Of a DNA stretch of 6,240 bases, positions 1 to 6,240 are shown piece by piece. The DNA is from a bacterium. GTDB taxonomy: Bacteria; Bacillota_I; Bacilli_A; Mycoplasmatales; Mycoplasmoidaceae. The notes below the pieces were generated by a model that saw only the letters and a program-made list of their open reading frames with translations, had not been told where the DNA came from and searched no databases. The stretch covers positions 1 to 6,240 of the forward strand of contig JAGBOP010000033.1 in NCBI GenBank assembly GCA_017633835.1. Direction: 5' to 3'. A program made the translations under genes and the position numbers. How positions within the stretch are numbered: position 1 is the first letter of the stretch; every line of letters begins with the position of its first letter.

Positions 1-23
1 ATTTTGGTGAAATTGATAAATAA
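1..23 (+). CDS. possible 3' end of an upstream gene (partial)
   Basis: The third reading frame gives the residues FGEIDK followed by TAA at 21-23. A strong hairpin terminator overlaps this stop codon, as expected for the end of a plus-strand gene entering from the left. Only six codons are visible, so neither product nor family can be named. The second frame also ends early (TAA at 17-19), so the frame choice is an inference from the terminator placement. Confidence 0.3.
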
Positions 24-53
24 AAATAGTAAGCGAAATGCTTACTATTTTTT
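22..53. terminator. bidirectional intrinsic terminator
   Basis: A perfect 13-bp inverted repeat (AAAAATAGTAAGC at 22-34, GCTTACTATTTTT at 40-52) closes a five-base loop, GAAAT. On the plus strand the stem runs into six T residues (48-53). On the minus strand it runs into a T-rich tail (TTTTTATTTAT). It can therefore end both a plus-strand gene arriving from the left and the minus-strand tRNA, whose 3' end lies 8 bases away. Confidence 0.85.
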
Positions 54-61
54 ATTAATTA

Positions 62-140
62 TGGTGCCTGCTAACAGAGTCGAACTGTTTACCTATTGAT
101 TACGGATCAATCGCTCTAGCCGAAATAAAGCTAAGCAGGC
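62..140 (-). tRNA. tRNA-Thr, anticodon CGT
   Basis: The minus strand folds as a complete cloverleaf. The acceptor stem is GCCTGCT/AGCAGGC, the D stem GCTT/GAGC with an 11-base loop, the anticodon stem ATTGA/TCAAT with loop TCCGTAA, the variable loop AGGTA, and the T stem AACAG/CTGTT with loop TTCGACT. The discriminator is A and the CCA end is encoded (62-64). The anticodon CGT (102-104) reads ACG. G1-C72, C2-G71, G35 and T36 agree with threonine identity elements known from E. coli. Position 33 is C rather than the nearly invariant T (position 105). A CCG (Arg) anticodon would need a shifted stem that does not pair. The gene stands alone, with its terminator directly downstream. Confidence 0.93.
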
Positions 141-145
141 ATAGT

Positions 146-162
146 TAATAATAAAATATATT
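146..162 (+). promoter_or_regulatory. candidate -10 region of the glycosyltransferase gene
   Basis: The 26-bp gap between the divergent tRNA and glycosyltransferase genes is almost all A and T. On the plus strand it contains TAATAA (146-151), TAAAAT (152-157) and TATATT (157-162). Whichever is used, transcription would begin within about ten bases of the ATG at 167 or at it. The mRNA is therefore probably leaderless or nearly so. This region overlaps the -10 box of the opposing tRNA promoter. The exact hexamer is not determined. Confidence 0.4.
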
Positions 163-165
163 ATA
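160..165 (-). promoter_or_regulatory. candidate -10 box of the tRNA gene
   Basis: Read on the minus strand, 165-160 is TATAAT, a perfect sigma-70-type -10 hexamer. A start about seven bases further on would leave roughly 13 bases of leader before the mature tRNA 5' end at 140. No convincing -35 hexamer is visible; that region falls inside the start of the glycosyltransferase gene. Mollicute promoters often lack a clear -35. Confidence 0.5.
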
Positions 166-166
166 T

Positions 167-1099
167 ATGACTTACGACTATGATTTTAGTATTATTATTC
201 CGGCGTACAATGTAACTAGATTTATCAACAGTGCTTTAGACTCCATATTATACCAAACATATGACTTTAATAAGATTGAAATTTTGCTGGTTGATGATGG
301 AAGTACTGATGATTTACAAACGTGGGTTTATGGTTATTTAAAAAGATATCCTAATATTAAATACTTCACAATGCCCCACCATGAATTAGGGGGCGTAGTT
401 AACTATTTAGTGAAAAATAAGTTAATTCATGGTGAATATGTGACTATCTTAAATGCTGATGACCGTTTAGTATTTAATTGCTTTGACAACCTTAGTGAAT
501 ATTTGGCATCCGATGTTGACGTCATCATTACTGATTTTTATGCGTGGACCATGAAATATAAAAATAATGGCAAAATCATTGATTCTTTACGATATGAAAA
601 AGTAATCTTTAGTAAAGACAGTAAAATTTACCAAAAAAGAAAGAATATTGAAAAAGCCCGCACTCCGTGAGCTTCAAGTTTGTGTAAATTTTATAAAACG
701 CAATTATTTTACTTATTACCCGCTTTAGTTGAGGATATTAATTACCAAGACGCGGTTTTATTTAATTACGCAATTAATTATGCTCACTGCGTGGCTTACG
801 TTAATAAAGCATTAGGATGATGAAGAAATAACCGGGAAGGTAATTTAGTCAGTCGGAAGTGAGATGTTCAATACAGTGCTCAATGATTGCAAACTATTGA
901 AACATTAATTAAGATTAATGCAAAATTAATTGCAATTTTTTATATTGCTTATTATTCTCAATTTATCAATTATTTAGAAGATAAAAAAATCAAGATAAAA
1001 ATCCCCGGGAAGATTATTTTATCTTGATTACCATGAGGAATCAGACATTTAACGAAATGATTCTTTTGGTTATTGATTAGTAAATATGTAACTCGTTAA
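167..1099 (+). CDS. family 2 glycosyltransferase (GT-A fold), 310 aa
   Basis: The gene likely moves a sugar from a nucleotide-sugar to a lipid or surface glycan; donor and acceptor are unknown. The N-terminus has the GT2 hallmarks: SIIIPAYN (8-15), [10 protein letters not shown] (40-49) for the nucleotide, and a DXD-like NADD (96-99) for the metal. Further on are W168...FYK and VEDINYQD (188-195), resembling the acceptor/catalytic-base region; the usual YED is YQD here. The last 30 residues are basic and Trp-rich (W287, W290, W298, W301) and could bind the membrane, but no clear transmembrane helix is present. Eight tryptophans are TGA (codons at 668, 818, 821, 860, 884, 1025, 1034, 1058) and three are TGG, so in the standard code it would stop after 167 residues. 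No Shine-Dalgarno precedes the ATG. Its stop overlaps that of the convergent gene. Confidence 0.88.
983..1028 (-). terminator. probable terminator of the secG-rnr-smpB operon, inside the glycosyltransferase gene
   Basis: A perfect 12-bp inverted repeat (ATCAAGATAAAA at 989-1000, TTTTATCTTGAT at 1017-1028) encloses 16 bases, including CCCCGGG and a further AATC/GATT pairing (1000-1003 with 1012-1015). On the minus strand the stem is followed at once by six T residues (988-983), the form of an intrinsic terminator. It lies about 70 bases past the last stop codon of the minus-strand operon. On the plus strand no T-run follows, so the glycosyltransferase mRNA should read through. The stem is AT-rich, so its strength is uncertain. 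Confidence 0.6.
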
Positions 1100-2250
1100 G
1101 AAAGAATTTCATGCAAAAATGCTTGCATGCGTTCTTGTTCTTCACTTTGCTTATTTCCAACTAATTTATGTGCCACATTTTCACAAATTTGGTCACATAT
1201 TTTTTTATCACCCAATAATGTTTGATTTTTGGTTTTTAATTCTGTTAAAGAAAGCAGTTCAACCATTTGGTTTAAATGGTTAATAAATTCATCGCAATCT
1301 TTTGAACCATAAATTTGTTCATTTAAATCAGCAATGACTTTTGCAAACCATTGATCATTTTGAATGCGCACATTTAAATACTTTTCGTAAGTAATTAATA
1401 AAGCAGTTGCTAATTTAATACCAAGCACATCGCTTATTTCGTAAGCAAGGATGTGCAATCATCAGTCGCCATAAGCTAGAATATTATTAATTCCACTATT
1501 AGCAATTAAGTTAGTTCAAATTAAGTTCTTTAATTTGGTGTCATCATCAAGAGTGTTATTTTCAATTAGATCAATGGCTGTTTGGACATTTCCCATGATG
1601 TAATTCTTAATTCATTCATTAAGATTTTTAGCACAAAATTGTTCAATTAAACGAATGAGAATGGCAAATAAATTAAGATTAACATCTTGTTTGCTTAAAT
1701 GTTTAAATAGTTCCACATTTGCATAAATGACGCTTGGCATGCTATTGGCATTAAATGCATATTGGGTAATTTTATTGTTATATTTAACTTTTAAGATTCC
1801 AGGGAAATTGTTTTCACTTCCCGTTGTAAAATCATTTAGGATGCAAAAAATCTTTAAGGGAAACTTAACATCGCAATTAGTGTTTTGAATAAAGTCAGTT
1901 AAATTATTAATTTTGCGGTTATTTAGCAAGAAATTAATCAATTTAGCTACGTTAATGGCGGTTTCTGACCCAATAACAATTAATGCTTCTGGTAAACCAA
2001 TTTTTAAGCATTGCAATAAGTGATTAAAAATATCTTCATCAATAATTTCAAAGTTAATTGTTTCTTCATGAAATTTTAACTTAAAAAAATCAAGATCTTT
2101 TTTGATATCTTTTAGTAAACTACTATTCTTGTCAACATTTTGTTCAAAGATATAAACTCTTTTAATCTTATGAAGTCTTAATTGTTGAATTAAATTATCA
2201 GCAATTGCGTCTCCTAACAAATACGTTGGAATAATTTGAAATTCTGCCAT
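1096..2250 (-). CDS. divergent iron-containing alcohol dehydrogenase-fold protein (downstream paralog), 384 aa
   Basis: The length and order of motifs fit the iron-containing alcohol dehydrogenase / glycerol dehydrogenase / dehydroquinate synthase superfamily. IVIGSETAINVAK (91-103) occupies the place of the NAD-binding GGGSxxDxAK loop. TTGSE (142-146) matches the conserved TTxGTGSE segment well. LHILAYEI (265-272) matches the HxMAHPL metal-binding helix. Key residues are lost: GGGS is GSET, the loop Asp is N100, the first metal Asp appears to be Ala, and the third metal His appears to be Leu (L280). H266 remains. Four tryptophans are TGA (1612-1614, 1516-1518, 1462-1464, 1459-1461) and one is TGG. 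The ATG lies two bases after the stop of the upstream paralog, with no Shine-Dalgarno, so translation is probably coupled. Enzymatic activity cannot be assumed; a structural or regulatory role is possible. Confidence 0.72.
1102..1136 (+). terminator. candidate weak terminator or hairpin at the convergent junction
   Basis: CATGCAA (1110-1116) and TTGCATG (1123-1129) form a 7-bp stem with a six-base loop. An outer AAGAA/TTCTT pair (1102-1106 with 1132-1136) extends it across a small internal loop. It starts three bases after the glycosyltransferase stop and lies in the last codons of the opposing gene. The plus-strand sequence after it is T-rich (TTCTTGTTCTTCACTTT) but has no uninterrupted T-run, so terminator function is tentative. 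Confidence 0.3.
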
Positions 2251-2252
2251 AA

Positions 2253-3443
2253 CTAAATAAATTCATAAACAATCTTTGTAAATAAGACTGTTGTTTTGTT
2301 TAATTCATCATTATAGGATTGTTTATTCGTGTCAATCACGTCTAAATAATTCTTTTGGTATTGAACAATGCCTTGTTCAATCATTTTGTTAGCAATCTTT
2401 TCATCTTCAATTTTAATGCTTAGATTAAGATCACCAACAATTTGATTTAAATATTGTTGCAAGATGGTTATTTCGTAAGTGTCCTTATTAAATAATTTAA
2501 CCATTAAAGTGCGAAAGTTTTCTTTAAACTGTGGATCTAAATTTATTTTGTGTTTGCAATAAACAAAAAATAAAGTATTTATTAAACTTACATAATCAGC
2601 ATGTAAGTATGGATTCATCCCTAAAAATAAACTTAATAAGTCATAGGGATATTTTAAAGAAAACTTATTTAAATTACCCCCATTAAAATATGCTTGCAAC
2701 ATTAAGATATCTCATGATTCTTGGTTGTTAATGTCATGCATTAACGTAATGGTTGCTCGCATGACACTTAACAAGTTAGCATAGTTATAATTAATTGTTC
2801 ACAAGTTTTTATTATCATAGTCATTAAGAATGCAATTAATCGTATCAAGAATGCAATAAAGCAAGTATTGCTTTAGTTGCACTTCCGGAATAGTTTTTAA
2901 ATAGTTAACATCAAAAATAACTACTTTAGGTGTTGACGTATAGGAAATTACTCCTTGGGCAATTTTCATTTCATCATTGTAAACAATGCTAAGTCCATTA
3001 CTGCAACTACCAATTGCAAAATTAATGGGAATTGCTACAATGGGATAAGCAGTGAAGTGAATGACTCCTGGGTCTTGCATAAAGTGTCACACCGAGTGGT
3101 GAATTGATTTATTAGGAGTATAAATTGATAGTACTTTGGCAAAGTCAATGGCAACATTTGAACCAATGACAATAATTAAATTTGCTTTCTTATTTTTGAA
3201 TAAAATGCTAGCTTCATAAATTTCCTCTGCACTTACATAGTTATTGCTTAGTTGGTAAACAAAGTAATCAGCTTTTAATTGTTTTAGAATTTGGATGGTA
3301 TCAGTAAAGGCTTGGGAGTTAAACCCAGCGTTTGAACAGACTAAAAAAACATGATTAAAATCTTGGGATTTTAATTCATGTGTTAAATTATTAATGGAAT
3401 GATCATTAAAATAAAGTTTTGGTATTAATTGAAAGATGTTCAT
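2253..3443 (-). CDS. divergent iron-containing alcohol dehydrogenase-fold protein (upstream paralog), 396 aa
   Basis: This is a sister of the next gene in the operon. The N-termini align without gaps (FQLIP against FQIIP), and IVIGS falls at residues 91-95 in both. Here the loop is GSNVAIDFAK (94-103), keeping the Asp (D100) and Lys but not GGGS. The TTxGTGSE segment is reduced to IPINFAIGSCS (138-148). After it comes FDVNYLKTIP (177-186), matching the family's DPxLxxxLP. D200 falls at the first metal ligand, and H281 (LHADYV) fits the third metal His (PHG). The first and second His positions read Y267 and S271, or the Asp at 268. All three tryptophans (W119, W215, W244) are TGA. Its ATG overlaps the smpB stop as TAATG. 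Family assignment is weaker than for its neighbour and rests partly on their similarity. It may be a pseudoenzyme. Confidence 0.65.
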
Positions 3444-3886
3444 TATTTATATTTATACTTTCGTTGCATTTCCCGTTGCAAATCACGTTTCTTAATGTCT
3501 TCCCTACGGTCATAAATCTTCTTGCTTTTTGCTAAAGCAATTTCCAATTTAATCTTATTTTTAATGGCATAGACTTTAAGAACAATGATTGCTAAACGGT
3601 CTTTCTTAGCTTTAAATTGAATTTGTTGAATTTGCCATTTATGCAACAATAATTTTCTTGTTCGTAATTGATCAACTTTAACATTATTGGCGTGAGCATA
3701 TTGAGCAATGTTCATGTTAATGACATAAAGTTCTTGTCCCTTTGCAATCACAAAAGCATCCGCAATATTAACGTTATTGTTGACAATTGATTTTACTTCG
3801 TAACCAGTTAAGACAATACCTGCTTCAAAAGTTTCAACAATTGAATATAAGGCATTTGCTTTCCGGTTAACACAAAATATTTTCAT
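3443..3886 (-). CDS. smpB: SsrA-binding protein SmpB, 147 aa
   Basis: SmpB binds tmRNA and delivers it to the empty A site of stalled ribosomes for trans-translation. The whole protein matches the family: NRKANALYSIVETFEAGIVL (7-26), then TGYEVKS (27-33, usually GTEVKS), RTRKLLLHK (75-83), LKVYAIKNKIKLEIALAKSKK (103-123, the IKLEIALAKSKK part being typical), and YDRREDIKKRD (125-135), the basic C-terminal tail that enters the mRNA channel. Length is normal for Mollicutes. The single Trp is TGG. Its ATG overlaps the rnr stop in TAATG, with GAAGAA just upstream as a weak ribosome site. Its own stop overlaps the next start in the same way. tmRNA is not encoded in this window, although in many Firmicutes ssrA directly follows smpB. 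Confidence 0.96.
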   Translation of the reverse strand: MKIFCVNRKANALYSIVETFEAGIVLTGYEVKSIVNNNVNIADAFVIAKGQELYVINMNIAQYAHANNVKVDQLRTRKLLLHKWQIQQIQFKAKKDRLAIIVLKVYAIKNKIKLEIALAKSKKIYDRREDIKKRDLQREMQRKYKYK

Positions 3887-6078
3887 TATTCTTCGTCTGG
3901 TAATTTGGCAATTAATTTGAAGTCAATCTTTTTGGTGTGTTTGTCAGCTCCAATTACTTCAACTTCGACTTTATCACCAACGTGTAATTCGGTGCGAGTA
4001 TTGCGACCAATTAAAGTGGAAGTTTCTTCATCATAGTTGTAAAAGTCATTTGCCATGTTGCTAATGTGAATTAAGCCTTCAATGGTGTTATCTAATTGGA
4101 CAAAAGTGCCAAATTTATTAACGGAAGTAATCGTACCAATATAGTGCTTGCTAAGAAATTGGGTCATGTATTCAGCAAACTTCATTTCGTTCACATCAAA
4201 ACCAAGGTCAGTTGCTAATCGTTCTAAATCACTCGCACGTTTAGCATAGTCAACAATCTTGATTTTAATGCGATCTCTTTCATCATCAGTATATTCATCA
4301 GGTTCAAAAATAAACATGTGTAATAATTCACTTACTAACGTATCAGGGAATCTTCGAATTGGTGAAGTGAAGTGCGTATAGTTCTTACTTGCAATTCCAA
4401 AGTGATCTGCTAATTGTTCACTGTAAATAGCTTTTGACATTGATTGCAATAATAACTTGCGGGCAATTTCAATCTTTTGATGGTGTTCATTACTTTGCAA
4501 TCACTTTACTAAATCCGGAGAAGTAAAGTGTTCCAAATCAAGGTGAGAGTTATAAGGAATGCGGTTAATTAATTTACTAAATTCCGCTAATTTCTTTGGT
4601 TCTGGTCGATCATGGATCCGGAAAATAAAGGGAATCTTATGATTTAAAGCAAATAAAGTAATAGCTTCATTAGCATCAAGCATAAAGTCTTCCACCATTC
4701 GTTGGGCAATTCCTGTTTGGTGAATTTGAATGTCATAAGGAAAACCTTTTTCATCTAACAGAATAATTGGTTCTTTAATGTCAAAGTCAATAAATCCTTC
4801 GCTAGTTCTCTTCTTACGAAGAATTTCGTGTAATTTCTTGCCAGCACTAAGCATGTCTTTAATTGCTTGGTCATCATTTGGTAGTGAATTAGGATTTGCA
4901 AAATAAGCATTTACTTCATCATAATTAAATCTTCTTTTACTAATGATGGCGGCTGGATAAGCAGTAGTACCTAATAATTTACCGGTTGAATCAAGATGCA
5001 TTTCGCAGTTAATAACATATCTAACCACATTAGGATTAATGGAGCATAGATCATCGGACAAAATGGATGGATACATGGGAATTGTTCGGTCTGGTAAATA
5101 TAAAGAAGTAGATCTTTTTAGTGCTTCTTTAAATAAAGGGGATTCGAATCGAACAAAATTTCCTACATCCGCAATAGCAACATTCAAAATAAAACTACCA
5201 TCTGACAATTCTTTTACATTGAATGAGTCATCAAAGTCCTTACTTTCTTTTGGGTCAATGGTAACAAAATTTTCTTTGGTAAGATCATGCCTGGTTCCAG
5301 CATTTTTAGGATCTCAATCAATTTTTAATTCATCTGCTTGTGCTTGAGCTGGGGTTGTAAATTCTGGTTCAAACCCCGCATCATAAACTAACCCAGAAAT
5401 ATCAGTTCCGACTTTGTCTTCACTGCCAATTTCTTTTTTTACTTCGGCAATGGCACCATTGTCATCAAAATCATTAATGTCCATTAAGATTTTGGTACCA
5501 TCTTTAATTTTTTGTCAATCCTTTAAATTAATTGGCAAGTAAAATTTGGGGTCATCAACATCAATAGAATAAGAGTGATGTTCATTATCTTTATGCAATG
5601 TGCCACTAAATAAGTGTTTCTTGCGGACAATTACTTTATCAACTTGGGCATCATGCATGTGAAATTGAGCTTTTTCATCTACGCTTGGATATTCTTTTAA
5701 TTCTTCAATTTCTACCGTGTCCCCATTTAAAGCATTATTTAATTTAGTTTTATGAATGTAAAAAACTGCTTCTTTGTTGTCTTCTAATTCAACAATGCCG
5801 TGTCCATGTCCGTTAATGTGCAATACTCCTTGGTGAATTGTATTTGGCAATACTTCTTCACCTAATAAGTGTTGAATTTTTAATGATTTGGAAACTGTTA
5901 GTTGTTTTAGTTCCCCATCATTAATCATTTCGTTAATGGATGCTTCTAGTTGCCGAGCATTTTTTACATCATAGTTTCTTCTAATTTTGTTAATTAAGAT
6001 TGCTAAAGGAATTGGACGTCCATGTTCACTTAGCAACGCTTGGGCAATAATTTCATGAAATGGTATTTTTTTAATCAT
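3886..6078 (-). CDS. rnr: ribonuclease R (3'-5' exoribonuclease), 730 aa
   Basis: RNase R degrades structured RNA from the 3' end. In Mollicutes, which generally lack PNPase, it is the main exoribonuclease for mRNA decay and RNA 3' trimming. Domains in order are an N-terminal winged helix (about 1-75), cold-shock domains (about 78-135 and 149-240), the RNB catalytic domain (about 262-590) and an S1 domain (about 643-724). The catalytic Asp cluster is intact in TIDPKESKDFDD: D275, D281, D283, D284, with the same spacing as E. coli RNase R. Also present are LPDRTIPMYP, HFGIASKNYTHFTSPIRR (559-576) and RIHDRPEP. The protein ends just after S1, without the long Lys-rich tail of E. coli. W188, W255 and W526 are TGA (5515-5517, 5314-5316, 4501-4503), and no TGG is used. 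The ATG lies three bases after the secG stop. Confidence 0.96.
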
Positions 6079-6081
6079 TTT

Positions 6082-6240
6082 CTAATGTACCAACCTTATT
6101 GTTATTCCGACTGCAATTAAGACGATTACTAAGATAAACATAATGATCTGCAAGATCTTAATTGCTCCGCGGTCTTTTGTTTTTCTAAATAGTTCTAAGT
6201 CTTCACCAGCTAGAGCAGCTAGACCTCCACCGGGAGTTCC
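6082..6240 (-). CDS. secG: preprotein translocase subunit SecG, C-terminal part (5' end outside window)
   Basis: SecG is the small accessory subunit of the SecYEG channel in the cytoplasmic membrane. The visible 52 residues hold the conserved Gly-rich cytoplasmic loop (GTPGGGLAALAGEDLELFRK) followed by TKDRGAIK. These precede a second transmembrane helix of about 20 hydrophobic residues (LQIIMFILVIVLIAVGITI) and a short RLVH tail ending in TAG (6084-6082). The first transmembrane helix and the start codon lie beyond position 6240. Only three bases separate it from rnr, and secG-rnr is a conserved gene pair in Firmicutes and Mollicutes. The operon promoter must therefore be upstream, outside the window. 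Confidence 0.93.
   Translation of the reverse strand, partial: GTPGGGLAALAGEDLELFRKTKDRGAIKILQIIMFILVIVLIAVGITIRLVH

Noticed and set aside
101..107. Reading the tRNA anticodon as CCG (Arg), which would restore T33
   Set aside because: This needs the anticodon stem shifted by one base, which does not pair. G35 and the acceptor pairs also fit Thr, not Arg.
167..670. A 167-residue truncated glycosyltransferase ending at TGA 668
   Set aside because: The same frame continues after the TGA with family-typical sequence to TAA at 1097-1099, and other genes in the window need the same TGA=Trp reading.
3090..3101. Short palindrome CACCGAGTGGTG in the upstream paralog
   Set aside because: Only four pairs with no T-run or other context; expected by chance in coding sequence.
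1096..3443. Five separate small hypothetical genes or two pseudogenes on the minus strand
   Set aside because: The pieces are in one frame within each gene and are separated only by TGA. Joined, they give two products of normal family length, with no frameshift seen.
4498..5208. TTG codons at 4500 and 5208 as internal starts dividing rnr
   Set aside because: Each merely follows an in-frame TGA or lies inside continuous RNase R sequence. Domain order and the catalytic Asp cluster run through them.
5039..5347. A plus-strand open frame of 102 codons opposite rnr
   Set aside because: It lies antisense to the conserved RNB catalytic region of RNase R, has no family resemblance, and is explained as a shadow of that gene.
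1..6240. tmRNA (ssrA), CRISPR array, insertion sequence or phage genes
   Set aside because: No tRNA-like ends with a tag frame, no regularly spaced repeats, and no transposase or phage motifs were seen; the DNA is almost fully covered by the listed genes.

Overview
The window reads as a low-G+C Mollicute (Mycoplasma-type) chromosome. Four of the genes are complete only if TGA is read as tryptophan (genetic code 4). I count 18 in-frame TGA codons across them, and the joined products are full length and match known families. The sequence is AT-rich (about 30% G+C in the lines I counted). Genes abut or overlap, and clear Shine-Dalgarno sequences are mostly absent. I cannot name the species from this window.

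Layout. Positions 1-23 may hold the last codons of a plus-strand gene. A strong bidirectional hairpin terminator (22-53) follows, then a minus-strand tRNA-Thr(CGT) with encoded CCA (62-140). A 26-bp AT-rich divergent promoter gap separates the tRNA from a plus-strand family 2 glycosyltransferase (167-1099). The rest is one minus-strand operon read from right to left: secG (3' end only, 6240-6082), rnr (6078-3886), smpB (3886-3443), and two tandem genes, 3443-2253 and 2250-1096. The last two encode divergent members of the iron-containing alcohol dehydrogenase / dehydroquinate synthase fold. The operon converges on the glycosyltransferase, and the two stop codons overlap.

How the genes work together. 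secG-rnr-smpB is a conserved Firmicute/Mollicute cluster: a protein-export channel subunit, the 3'-5' exoribonuclease RNase R, and the tmRNA partner SmpB. RNase R and SmpB act together in ribosome rescue and in decay of non-stop mRNA. tmRNA (ssrA) itself is not in this window. The position after smpB is taken by the two dehydrogenase-fold paralogs, which have lost most of the family's cofactor- and metal-binding residues. They are the least understood genes here. No mobile element, CRISPR array or long direct repeat was seen, and no stretch over 300 bases lacks a gene.

The most notable signals are the degenerate dehydrogenase tandem, a 12-bp inverted repeat plus T-run that looks like the operon terminator lying antisense inside the glycosyltransferase gene, and a tRNA-Thr with C instead of the near-universal T at position 33.
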